A stretch of 36,505 bases of DNA from Nitrospirota bacterium (GTDB lineage Bacteria; Nitrospirota; Thermodesulfovibrionia; Thermodesulfovibrionales; UBA1546), in contig JACQXE010000057.1 of assembly GCA_016208915.1 (NCBI GenBank), positions 1-36,505 of the forward strand, read 5' to 3'. The notes under the pieces are model-generated. The model was given only the letters and a program-made list of their open reading frames with translations. It searched no databases and was not told the origin of the DNA. Made by a program: the position numbers and the translations under genes. Shown here piece by piece: positions 24,576 through 33,030 of this stretch (position 1 is the first letter of the stretch; every line of letters begins with the position of its first letter).

Positions 24576-25533
24576 TACTCTTTCTTGTTCTTTCCATTAA
24601 ATAATCATATATAGTATTACCAAATAATTCGTAAAATGCCCTGTTAGATAAAGAAGTTTTCATTTGATGATAAAACTTACTTCTCCATAGCGCATTATAG
24701 TCTACATTTTCTATTATGCTTTTAGCGGCTAAATAACCTGATGTAATAGCATATCTAATACCGAAGCCAAAAAGAAAATCTTGAAAACCAGCAGCCTCAC
24801 CAGCATATATTTTTTTCTCTCTAATTGCTGATTTTGATAAAAAAAAACCCCCATAGCCAGCAAATTTCTTAGCATTTATTATGTCAAGCTCACTTATTTG
24901 TTTAAACTTCTCTATTGCTTTTTCGAGATATTTACCTCCCAACTTAAACTGCTCAAAAAGAACCGTCGCAAGTGTAGCTTTTTTGTCAGAAACCAAAAGA
25001 TAGGCATAACCTTTAGGGGAAATGTCATTATCAAGAATAACCATAGCAATATCTTTTAAATTGGTAACAAAGGTTATGCCAAATGCCATCATATTAATCC
25101 TTTTAGGACCAGTCGCTATAATATCAACATCTGCATAATCTAAAGATGTATTAAATATAATGCTTACTCCTAACTTTATTGCTTGTGCTTTTAGCGAGTA
25201 ATCCAATGTCCCAGCACCTTTTCCTCGCTGGATTAAATAAAACATTGGTTCGGTGGATTCAACATGCGCACTCGAAGACAAACTATAAAAATATCCACTG
25301 TAGAATGGTTTGTGATAGAAATTAACTGCAAGTGACATATTTTTAACTGAAGTCAAAACATCTTCTTTTGAGCTCCAATTTTCTAAACCTTGAAAATCAC
25401 CGTGAAATCTCATTCCAACATCTGGATTTTTTTCATAAATAATCACTTTATAGTCGTTTTGTGCAAGGTTTATTGCTGTAGTAAGACCTGACGGGCCAGC
25501 TCCAAGTATTTTAATTACTTTAGGATCGTTCAT
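24556..25533 (-). CDS. FAD-dependent oxidoreductase (geranylgeranyl-reductase-like), truncated by an 18-bp duplication
   Basis: This 325-residue flavoprotein has the dinucleotide-binding GAGPSG (11-16), an acidic strand end (VIIYEKNPDVG), an IIATGPKR segment, and the C-terminal FAD contact KIYAGEAAGFQDFLFGFGIR. These fit the geranylgeranyl reductase/lycopene cyclase-like group. The substrate is unknown. The stop at 24556 was created by an 18-bp tandem duplication. Beyond it the same frame continues for 36 codons (DPRGLWLKFYNPSLSRKL, then IYPFGTFLANYKVVSSKT) to a TGA at 24445 that overlaps the next ATG. The active-site core lies before the stop, so activity may remain. The gene is AT-rich. Confidence 0.78.
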   Translation of the reverse strand: MNDPKVIKILGAGPSGLTTAINLAQNDYKVIIYEKNPDVGMRFHGDFQGLENWSSKEDVLTSVKNMSLAVNFYHKPFYSGYFYSLSSSAHVESTEPMFYLIQRGKGAGTLDYSLKAQAIKLGVSIIFNTSLDYADVDIIATGPKRINMMAFGITFVTNLKDIAMVILDNDISPKGYAYLLVSDKKATLATVLFEQFKLGGKYLEKAIEKFKQISELDIINAKKFAGYGGFFLSKSAIREKKIYAGEAAGFQDFLFGFGIRYAITSGYLAAKSIIENVDYNALWRSKFYHQMKTSLSNRAFYELFGNTIYDYLMERTRKSKDPRGL

Positions 25534-25564
25534 TGCTCTATATTTAATAGCACATAATATTTCT

Positions 25565-26071
25565 TCAAAATCCTGGCGGAAACGGACAATGAATCCTTGC
25601 CCTTTTTATATTATTAGCGCCCTTAAGATAATATGCCGCTATTTTGAAAAAGAAATCTCCGACAGAACCTGATATGGTGCCGTCTCTGTTTTCACCCCAG
25701 TTAAGCGTCTTCTCATTATTGTTGATAGCAACAATGAGATATACCTGTCCTTCCTTCATCTCATTTGTGTCTTCCTCACTAGGGATAGGCAATCCCTTTG
25801 TTACGCCAAACTGCGTATGCGAATGAAAATCTCCGATGATCTGGAGCCGGTCGAATTTCTCGAGTATCGGCTCTATCTTCTTATGGTTCTTGTGCTGAAA
25901 GATAACGCCTTTATGTTTCCGTCTCGCCGTCTGGAAGCTGAAGGCATGCTCGATGATGAACCTACCCTCAGGCTTATAGCCGAGGAGAAAACCGAGGCTC
26001 TCCTTCTTATAGACCTCGGCAGAACTTAATAAAAGGTCTATAAAGGCATTCTCTGATAAATAGACTCTCAT
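25565..26071 (-). CDS. JAMM/MPN-domain metalloprotease-like protein
   Basis: The 168-residue protein has the JAMM zinc-site pattern: E24 (ESLGFLLG), H83-x-H85 (DFHSH), then S98 and D101 (SEED). The spacing between the second His and the Ser is 12 residues, versus seven in the canonical motif, so the metal loop is longer. Related proteins cleave isopeptide or thioester-linked sulfur carriers, but no ubiquitin-like or ThiS/MoaD-type partner is adjacent. It overlaps the upstream universal stress gene by 4 bp (ATGA). Confidence 0.78.
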   Translation of the reverse strand: MRVYLSENAFIDLLLSSAEVYKKESLGFLLGYKPEGRFIIEHAFSFQTARRKHKGVIFQHKNHKKIEPILEKFDRLQIIGDFHSHTQFGVTKGLPIPSEEDTNEMKEGQVYLIVAINNNEKTLNWGENRDGTISGSVGDFFFKIAAYYLKGANNIKRARIHCPFPPGF

Positions 26072-26526
26072 CCCTTAATGCTATGCCCCGGCAGCCTTAC
26101 GCTCATAACAGGGCATGGCGCTTCCCTCACAACGCGTTCAGCTGTGCTTCCGAATATAACCCTGTCCAATCCTTTTCTGCCGTGTGTTCCTATCACTATG
26201 AGGTCTATTTTATTTTCTTTAGCGAATTTTATAATCTCATCATATGGAATGCCCTTTGTAATTCTGCGCTCCACATCATTGAGACCTCTCAGCTCTTCGG
26301 CCCCGTATTTTTCGATCTCTTTTTTGGCATTAACCTCTATATCCTTATAGAGTTCATCCATGGATATATGAGGCACATACCATCCCGTAGCCTGCGCTAT
26401 GTCATGCATAACATGAAGCACATAAAGCTTTGCGCCGTAGTGCTTTGAGATATCAACTACATACGGCAGGGCATTGTCTGAGCCCTCTGAAAAATCTGTC
26501 GGGAAAAGAATCCTTTTCATCTCCAT
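26068..26526 (-). CDS. Universal stress protein (UspA family)
   Basis: This 152-residue single-domain Usp has the alpha/beta fold N-terminus (MKRILFPTDFSEGSDNALPY) and the ATP-binding signature G-x2-G-x9-G-S/T seen in GTHGRKGLDRVIFGSTAE. It is therefore probably of the ATP-binding type. Such proteins are induced under starvation or oxidative and energy stress and act in the cytoplasm. It begins 4 nt after the GalT-like gene and overlaps the JAMM gene, so it belongs to the same transcript. Confidence 0.92.
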   Translation of the reverse strand: MEMKRILFPTDFSEGSDNALPYVVDISKHYGAKLYVLHVMHDIAQATGWYVPHISMDELYKDIEVNAKKEIEKYGAEELRGLNDVERRITKGIPYDEIIKFAKENKIDLIVIGTHGRKGLDRVIFGSTAERVVREAPCPVMSVRLPGHSIKG

Positions 26527-26530
26527 ATTA

Positions 26531-27541
26531 TTAAGCCTCCCTTAAATATTTTGCTGCATCCTCAGGGGATGTTGTGACAACATAAAAACCTGTACCCCAT
26601 TCAAATCCGCTTATCCTCATAAGCCTCGGGGCCACCTCTACGTGCCAGTGGAAGTCTTCTCCGAGTGTATGCCAATGGTCGCGCCGCGGTATTCTGTTTG
26701 GAGCCGTATGAATAATATAATTGTAAGGGGTGTTTTTCAGCACTGATCTGAGTTTTTTTATCATTGAAAGTATCATAAGCCCAAAATCCTCCAACTCCTC
26801 AGCATAGATCTCCTGAAACGCGCAGGAGTGTCTTTTCGGCAGAATCCAGAATTCAAACGAAAATCTCGGAACATAAGGACAGAAGGCAATAAAATTCTTG
26901 GTTTCGAAGATTACCCTGTCGCCGTAGCGAAGTTCCTCTCTCATCATATCACAAAATATACAACGCTCCTTATAGGCATAATATTTCTTTGCGCCGTCGA
27001 GCTCATCCTTCACGCGCATGGGAATAATCGGGGTTGCAATAATCTGTGAATGTGAATGGGTATACACCGCCCCTGCTTCCTTACCTGAATTTTTATATAT
27101 CAGCGCATATCTCAACCTTGAATCCTTTTCGAGATCAGCAACCCTTTCTTTGTAAAGCGTAACCACCCTCACCATCTGCTCTAAGCCCATATCTTCAGGC
27201 CTTTTATCATGCTCCGGGGTTTCAACAATAATCTCATTTGCGCCTATGCTGTTCATCTTGTCATACATGCCTATTCCGCGTCTTCCAAGATCACCCTCGA
27301 TCCGGAGAATAGGGTTGGGGTTCGGGATTACTCTCGCTAACCAGCCGGAATCATTCGGCTGTGAGCCTTTATTTCTTATTGCAGTTATTTCAGAAGGGGT
27401 TTCTTTTTCCCTTCCTGCACAGAGTATGCAGCTATGTTCTTTCTCATTCTCTTCTTCAAAATTGTAATATTCGGGAGGCTTGGAATCAAATTGTACAGCT
27501 ACCCATCTGTTGAGCAAAGGGTCTTTCCTTAGTTCATGCAT
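26531..27541 (-). CDS. galT: Galactose-1-phosphate uridylyltransferase-like protein
   Basis: The 336-residue protein belongs to the GalT branch of the HIT superfamily, which transfers a nucleotidyl group between sugar phosphates through a histidine intermediate. The active site reads HSHSQ, where classic GalT has HPHGQ. Zinc-ligand-like CxxC pairs occur at CILC and CIFC, and a late HWHVEVAP segment is present. Without other Leloir genes nearby, the natural substrate could be another sugar phosphate or nucleotide such as ADP-glucose. Its start overlaps the coaX stop by one base (TAATG). Confidence 0.85.
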   Translation of the reverse strand: MHELRKDPLLNRWVAVQFDSKPPEYYNFEEENEKEHSCILCAGREKETPSEITAIRNKGSQPNDSGWLARVIPNPNPILRIEGDLGRRGIGMYDKMNSIGANEIIVETPEHDKRPEDMGLEQMVRVVTLYKERVADLEKDSRLRYALIYKNSGKEAGAVYTHSHSQIIATPIIPMRVKDELDGAKKYYAYKERCIFCDMMREELRYGDRVIFETKNFIAFCPYVPRFSFEFWILPKRHSCAFQEIYAEELEDFGLMILSMIKKLRSVLKNTPYNYIIHTAPNRIPRRDHWHTLGEDFHWHVEVAPRLMRISGFEWGTGFYVVTTSPEDAAKYLREA

Positions 27542-28302
27542 TATGCATTCCTCTCATAAATAAACTTCAATCCTTTTAAGACAAGATATGGCTCGATATG
27601 ATCAACCCTTCTGAGCAGAGGGATAAAAAGCTCACTATAGCCTCCTGTTACAACTACCTTGAAAATTGTCGTCTCTGCCCTTTCAGTATCAACGATAATC
27701 CTCTCTACCGCGCCTGCTGTTCCGTATATAATACCAGAAAGAATATTCTCTGTTGTATCCTTTCCTAAAGGTGCTATGGGAATCGAGATATCTATGTCAG
27801 GCAGCTGCGCGGTCTCTCCAGAAAGGGCGTCCTTCATGAGCCGCACACCCGGGACTATTGCACCGCCCTTATACACATTATTTTCCCCGATAAAATTAAC
27901 AGTTGTTGCTGTCCCAAAATCCACTACTGCAACCGGCGCTTCAAATAACTCGCATGCACCGACAGAAGCCGCTATCCTGTCTGTTCCCAGCCTCTCGGGT
28001 TCTTTTATATCGAAAGCAATACCTGTCATTATTTTATGGGTCAGAATAAGTGGTTCTCTTGTTATCAATGTCTTACACGCTTTAAAAAAAGCCTCTGTAT
28101 GAGCCGGCACAACAGACGATATTATAACGCCTAATAATGCGTTGTAAATATTTTTTTCTTTTATTAAACCATTAATAACAGCCTCGTATTCTGAAATGGC
28201 TTTCTTCGGGTGAGTTTCAATTTTTCTGACAGAAAGGTCTAAGCCTCGGAAAAGGCCTATCTTTATTGAGGAATTACCAATATCAACGGCAATGATATTC
28301 AT
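27541..28302 (-). CDS. coaX: Type III pantothenate kinase
   Basis: CoaX phosphorylates pantothenate, the first step of coenzyme A synthesis. It is insensitive to CoA feedback and needs a monovalent cation. The 253 residues show the ASKHA-fold phosphate-binding DIGNSSIKIG, the PERLGTDR motif, DFGTATTVN, and VVTGGYSE near the end, all expected for CoaX. The length is usual. It lies between the GspE-like ATPase and galT with tiny gaps, consistent with one long transcript. Confidence 0.94.
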   Translation of the reverse strand: MNIIAVDIGNSSIKIGLFRGLDLSVRKIETHPKKAISEYEAVINGLIKEKNIYNALLGVIISSVVPAHTEAFFKACKTLITREPLILTHKIMTGIAFDIKEPERLGTDRIAASVGACELFEAPVAVVDFGTATTVNFIGENNVYKGGAIVPGVRLMKDALSGETAQLPDIDISIPIAPLGKDTTENILSGIIYGTAGAVERIIVDTERAETTIFKVVVTGGYSELFIPLLRRVDHIEPYLVLKGLKFIYERNA

Positions 28303-28322
28303 CTTTTAAGGTTTAGGGAATC

Positions 28323-29999
28323 CTATAACCCTAATTGTGTGACTCTCATCACCTCATCAACTGTGGTAATACCATTCTTAATCTTTTCTATGCCGTCCTG
28401 CCTCAGTGTACGCATTCCAAGTGAAATAGCCTTTTCTTTTATATCAAGCACTGTTGCATTTTTCATGACAAGTTCACGTATAACATCGTCAACAATCAAC
28501 AGCTCGAATATTGCCATTCTTCCCCTGTAACCTGTCCCCATACAGCTGTCGCAGCCCTTACCTTTCCATATCTCTTGTACATCTGCCCTGAATTCCGCCC
28601 TTATCTCATCTGTGGCCGGATATCTTTCCTTGCATGCAGGGCATATTTTTCTCACAAGTCTCTGTGCCATCACGCCGATAAGCGTTGAGGATACGAGATA
28701 ATTCTCCACACCCATATCCATCAACCTTGTTATAGCGCCTGGAGCATCGTTTGTGTGAAGGGTGCTGAATATTAGATGGCCTGTGAGCGCTGCATGTATT
28801 GAGATCCCTGCTGTCTCAAGGTCACGGACCTCTCCGACCATGATCACATCAGGATCCTGTCTGACTATATGCCTCAGCCCGCTCGCAAATGTAAGTCCTA
28901 TCTTGGGTCTCACCTGTATCTGGTTTATCCCCGGCATCAGGTATTCAACAGGCTCCTCAATCGTGATTACCTTTTTTTCAGAAGAATTTATCCTGTCCAG
29001 AGAGGCGTAGAGGGTTGTGGTCTTCCCGCTCCCCGTAGGGCCTGTAATCAATATCATCCCATACGGTCTTTTTATAAGAGCCTCATACCTGTCAATGAGT
29101 AAGTCATCAAACCCTATCTCAGGCAGTGAAAGGAAATATGTATCCCTGTCGAGCAATCTCATGACTATGCTCTCACCGTAAATGGTAGGAATGGTCGAGA
29201 CCCTGATGTCTATATCCTTGCCTCCGAATTTGCCCCTTATCCTGCCGTCCTGGGGCAGTCTTCTTTCGGCTATGTTCATCTGCGAAAGCAGTTTTATTCT
29301 TGAAGATACCGCTGACTGCATCCTTACAGGCATTATCTCTTTCTCGTAGAGTATGCCGTCCACCCTGTATCTGACCCTGACATTATTTTCTGCAGGCTCA
29401 ATATGGATATCGCTCGCCCTCTCCTTTACAGCCTTGTCGATAACCATATTCACAATCTGTATAACGCCCTTTTCCTGCGCAAGATCCTTGAGATGTCCGA
29501 TGTCTTCTGCAGTCCCTGAAACAGCCTTTTCTTCCTCTGTAGCATCTTCTATCAATCTCTGCATAACTGCATCTCTTGAGCCATGGAGAACGTTCAGATG
29601 TTCAAGGATGGCAGAACTCCTCGCAAGAAACAGATTTATGTTATAACCGTAAGATATCCTCAGAGAATCTATGGCCTCGTTCCTCAGCGGATCCCCGATA
29701 GCAACATTAATGGTATTGTCGGATACAGAAATGGGCAGCATAAGATTCTCTTTAAGAAAGTTGAATGATATCTTTTCGAGCGGCATGGCCTGAGGGAATT
29801 CATTTTCAGATATTATCGGTATGTTGAACTGCAATGAAAGCGCATGAAGGAGTTCCTCTTCCTTGATGATCATATCATTCAGTATCTCTCCAAGCCTCCT
29901 CTTGCCGCCCTCTGTCTTCTGAATCTCGATAGCCTTATCTATGTCCGACTCTTTTACATAACCGAGATCTAAAAGTATCTGTCCTATCTTATTGGTCAT
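28323..29999 (-). CDS. GspE/PilB-type secretion or type IV pilus assembly ATPase
   Basis: This 558-residue hexameric ATPase powers pilus or pseudopilus assembly. The N-terminus (about 1-140) is an MshEN-type domain. The catalytic part shows the Asp box (RASDIHIEP), Walker A GPTGSGKT (320-327), QDPDVIMVGEVRD and a His box (LIFSTLHTNDA). A tetracysteine zinc site follows (CPAC...CDSCMGTGY). No pilin, PilC or prepilin peptidase is adjacent, so its machine is encoded elsewhere and PilB versus GspE cannot be settled. Confidence 0.92.
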   Translation of the reverse strand: MTNKIGQILLDLGYVKESDIDKAIEIQKTEGGKRRLGEILNDMIIKEEELLHALSLQFNIPIISENEFPQAMPLEKISFNFLKENLMLPISVSDNTINVAIGDPLRNEAIDSLRISYGYNINLFLARSSAILEHLNVLHGSRDAVMQRLIEDATEEEKAVSGTAEDIGHLKDLAQEKGVIQIVNMVIDKAVKERASDIHIEPAENNVRVRYRVDGILYEKEIMPVRMQSAVSSRIKLLSQMNIAERRLPQDGRIRGKFGGKDIDIRVSTIPTIYGESIVMRLLDRDTYFLSLPEIGFDDLLIDRYEALIKRPYGMILITGPTGSGKTTTLYASLDRINSSEKKVITIEEPVEYLMPGINQIQVRPKIGLTFASGLRHIVRQDPDVIMVGEVRDLETAGISIHAALTGHLIFSTLHTNDAPGAITRLMDMGVENYLVSSTLIGVMAQRLVRKICPACKERYPATDEIRAEFRADVQEIWKGKGCDSCMGTGYRGRMAIFELLIVDDVIRELVMKNATVLDIKEKAISLGMRTLRQDGIEKIKNGITTVDEVMRVTQLGL

Positions 30000-30004
30000 A
30001 ATAT

Positions 30005-31480
30005 CTACCTCGTAGGTATTTTTGGAAGTGTTCCAAAGAGATATTTAAAATCTTCATCCTCAAATTTCAGACCTGCACCGACATATGCACCGCGCCATTT
30101 TTTGTTAAGAACATTATCAGCACCTGCAGAGACAAATATATTTTTAAAAACAAAATAATCAACTCCCACTCTTACATGAGGATTTTTTGCATTCTCTTCG
30201 TCATTAGAGAAATCCCACACATCAGCAGAGAGTTTTGCCTTATCATTTATGAAAAAATAATCTCCGCCTATACCGAAGGTATTTTCAGTAATGCCTCCCC
30301 TGACTGCTATATCCTTGAACCTTCTTGCAAACTGCGCGGTAAATTCTATCTTCTTCTCTATCTTATCTTCCTTGACAGTCACGCCGTTTGTTATTGTCGT
30401 GGTGGTTTTCACGTTTCCAACAGGATCGCCTATGATGCCTATTATATAATATTTCTCAGGCGTGGGCTGGAGCGTTACATAAAATTGCCCCTTGGAGTCC
30501 TTCGGTTTTGTCAGATAATCTCCCTGAAATGTTATAAATGTCTTGAATCTATCCACCGCGCTTATTGTCTTGTTGACGCCCTCCGCAGCTCTGTTGACAG
30601 ATTCGTAAAGCCTGTCGTCTTTAACAAGCTTTCCAAGTGTCCCTTCTCCTTGTGCAATCTTCTTGGAAATAGTATCGATAGATTCCGTGGCGCTCTTTAT
30701 TGCCGGCCTGTTCTCTTCTATCATCTGCTTGAGTTCCTTTGCCGATTTGCTGAGATTAGAAACAAGATCAGGGCCTTCTGTCTTCAGGGATGCAGAGAAG
30801 TCTCTTATATTTTCCACCGTGGCTGTCAACGGCTCTTTGTTCTTCTCCACAATATCCTTTAACTGGGCAACGAGATTGTTTATATTGTCGAGGACATCTC
30901 TCAGCTTTTTGTCATTCACCGCTATGGTTTCTTTGAGGCGTACAGTAATATCCTTTATATTCATTACGGATTCCTTCAGCGCCCCTTTTCCCTCAGGAGT
31001 TCCGATTGCCTCATTAAGCGAAGAGGTAAGGCTGTTAATATTTGAGGCAACCACCGAAAGATTCCTGACGAGGTCATCCATATCAACCAGTTCCACCACA
31101 TTCTTTATGGTGTCGCCGTCCTTGAGCTGGGGTTTTTGGGAGCCTATTTTTATCTCGAGATAACTATCGCCGAGAAGCCCTGTTGCCTTTATACTTACGG
31201 ATGCATCTGAATATAAGACCACATGCTCGCTAACCCTGATTATCAGACTTGCCCTTCCATTTTTGAGTTCGATTTTTTCGATAACACCTGCATCCACACC
31301 AGCAACCTTTACCTTTGTCTTATCTTCAAGTCCGCCAATATTCTTGAACTCTGCATGAAGAACATACCCCTTTTTCTCTATCCATTCAAATCCCCCCACT
31401 TTAAACGTCATGTATGTAAGAAGCGCCAGAATAACCAGAGAAAAAGCTCCTACCTTCAGTTCTGTGGAAAGATTTTTCAT
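30005..31480 (-). CDS. mlaD: MCE-family (MlaD-like) lipid transport protein with long C-terminal extension
   Basis: This is the periplasmic, inner-membrane-anchored substrate component of an Mla-type lipid ABC transporter. It has a transmembrane helix (about 12-28) and an MCE domain (about 40-115, GYVLHAEFKNIGGLEDKTKV, GLLGDSYLEI). A long helical coiled-coil stretch (about 130-300) is followed by a beta-rich C-terminal domain from about 320. At 491 residues it is much longer than E. coli MlaD (183). It may therefore span towards the outer membrane itself, like the long MCE proteins. It overlaps mlaF by 4 bp. Confidence 0.9.
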   Translation of the reverse strand: MKNLSTELKVGAFSLVILALLTYMTFKVGGFEWIEKKGYVLHAEFKNIGGLEDKTKVKVAGVDAGVIEKIELKNGRASLIIRVSEHVVLYSDASVSIKATGLLGDSYLEIKIGSQKPQLKDGDTIKNVVELVDMDDLVRNLSVVASNINSLTSSLNEAIGTPEGKGALKESVMNIKDITVRLKETIAVNDKKLRDVLDNINNLVAQLKDIVEKNKEPLTATVENIRDFSASLKTEGPDLVSNLSKSAKELKQMIEENRPAIKSATESIDTISKKIAQGEGTLGKLVKDDRLYESVNRAAEGVNKTISAVDRFKTFITFQGDYLTKPKDSKGQFYVTLQPTPEKYYIIGIIGDPVGNVKTTTTITNGVTVKEDKIEKKIEFTAQFARRFKDIAVRGGITENTFGIGGDYFFINDKAKLSADVWDFSNDEENAKNPHVRVGVDYFVFKNIFVSAGADNVLNKKWRGAYVGAGLKFEDEDFKYLFGTLPKIPTR

Positions 31481-32235
31481 GCCGTTACTCCTTCTATTTT
31501 TATTGGCCCTACTGCACTCCCTGTTATAAACTGCCTGACTATAGCATTGTCTGTGTTTCTAATCTCATCCGGCGTGCCTGTCTGCACTATCCTGCCCTCA
31601 TACAGCATGGCAATCCTGTCAGCAATCTTGTATGCGCTGTGCATATCGTGCGTTATTGCCACTGAGGTGACAGAAAGCCTCTTTTTCATCTCGATTATGA
31701 GGTCATTTATAGCATCAGCCATTATTGGGTCAAGGCCTGTAGTAGGTTCATCATATAATAGTATCTCAGGCGAATGGGCTATTGCCCTTGCAAGTCCGAC
31801 CCTTTTTTTCATCCCTCCTGAGAGTTCTGAAGGCATTAAGTCTTCCACGCCCACCAGCCCTACTGCTCTTAGTTTTTCGACAGCGATTTCTTTTGCTTCC
31901 TTATCTTTCAGCTTACCGTGCCTTATCAGGGCAAAAGCTACATTTTCCCATACCTTCATAGAATCGAATAAGGCTGCCATCTGAAAAAGCATACCAAATC
32001 TTTTCCTTGTTTCATAGCGTTCATTTTCGCTGAGATTTGCTATATCAACACTGTCAATCATCACTGATCCTTCATCAGGTTTAAGAAACCCTATTATATG
32101 CTTTATCAGCACGCTCTTCCCTGAGCCGCTTCCGCCAATTACAACCATGCTCTCACCTTTTTCAACCTTCAGTGTTGCTCCCCTCAGCACCTGGTTTTTT
32201 CCAAAAGATTTATGCAGATTTACAATCTCTATCAT
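31477..32235 (-). CDS. mlaF: Mla ABC transporter ATP-binding protein MlaF
   Basis: The 252-residue cytoplasmic ATPase drives retrograde or anterograde phospholipid movement for outer-membrane asymmetry. Walker A is GGSGSGKSVLIKH, the signature is LSGGMKKRVGLARAI, Walker B is ILLYDEPTTGLDP, and the switch His is in AITHDMHSA. All are intact. ATGA overlaps on both sides couple it to mlaE and mlaD. Confidence 0.96.
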   Translation of the reverse strand: MIEIVNLHKSFGKNQVLRGATLKVEKGESMVVIGGSGSGKSVLIKHIIGFLKPDEGSVMIDSVDIANLSENERYETRKRFGMLFQMAALFDSMKVWENVAFALIRHGKLKDKEAKEIAVEKLRAVGLVGVEDLMPSELSGGMKKRVGLARAIAHSPEILLYDEPTTGLDPIMADAINDLIIEMKKRLSVTSVAITHDMHSAYKIADRIAMLYEGRIVQTGTPDEIRNTDNAIVRQFITGSAVGPIKIEGVTA

Positions 32236-33026
32236 TTAAATAACCATGCTGACAGAAAGTAGTCAGAAATCAGTATAGTCATAGATGAAAGAACCACTGC
32301 TCCTGTCGTAGCCTTTCCAACACCCTCGGCTCCGCCCTCTGTATAAAAACCTTTATAGCAGCTTATTATAGCAATGGATGCGCCAAAAAAACACGCCTTG
32401 ATGAGTCCGTTATATATATCTGTGATCTCTAAATAATCCCAAGTCCTTTTCCAGTAAACAGATGAATTCGCCCCAAGAACCGTCACTCCAACAAAATATC
32501 CCCCAATGATCCCGACAAAATCAGCCACAATTGTAAGCGAGGGCAGCATGATTACTCCGGCAATAAATCTCGGGACTATCAGGTATTTCACTGGATTTGT
32601 AGCGAGGGTTTCGAGTGCGTCTATCTGTTCCGTGACACGCATTGTTCCAAGCTCAGCCGCCATAGCAGCTCCTGCTCTTCCGGCAACGATCAGTCCTGTC
32701 AGGACAGGCCCAAGTTCGCGTGTAATAGAAAGCGCAACAACTGTTCCGACAAGCACTTCTGCGTTGAACCTCTTGAACCCTGTGTAACTCTGAAGGGCAA
32801 GAACCATGCCTGTGAATACCGCTGTGATAACTACTACAGGCAGGGATTTTATGCCTACCTCTATAATCTGCTTGAATGTATTTTTTAACTCGAACGGCGG
32901 CAATATAAGCTGTTTCATGGTAGCACATAAAAGGAGAAGAATCTTGCCAAGTTCTCTTGCGAAAGACATCAATGTGCTCCACAAGATCTCAACAAAACGC
33001 CCTATGAGTTCGATAAGTCTTATCAT
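32232..33026 (-). CDS. mlaE: Mla ABC transporter permease MlaE
   Basis: The membrane permease has the MlaE signature (TEQIDALETLATNPVKYLIV, PRFIAGVIMLPSLTIV) and about five transmembrane helices in 264 residues. I start it at the ATG at 33026, 4 nt after the alr stop, which gives the usual MIRLIELIGRF beginning. A GTG at 33065, inside alr, would add 13 poorly conserved residues. Coupling to alr at its start and to mlaF at its end suggests one cell-envelope transcript. Confidence 0.93.
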   Translation of the reverse strand: MIRLIELIGRFVEILWSTLMSFARELGKILLLLCATMKQLILPPFELKNTFKQIIEVGIKSLPVVVITAVFTGMVLALQSYTGFKRFNAEVLVGTVVALSITRELGPVLTGLIVAGRAGAAMAAELGTMRVTEQIDALETLATNPVKYLIVPRFIAGVIMLPSLTIVADFVGIIGGYFVGVTVLGANSSVYWKRTWDYLEITDIYNGLIKACFFGASIAIISCYKGFYTEGGAEGVGKATTGAVVLSSMTILISDYFLSAWLFK

Positions 33027-33030
33027 GATA

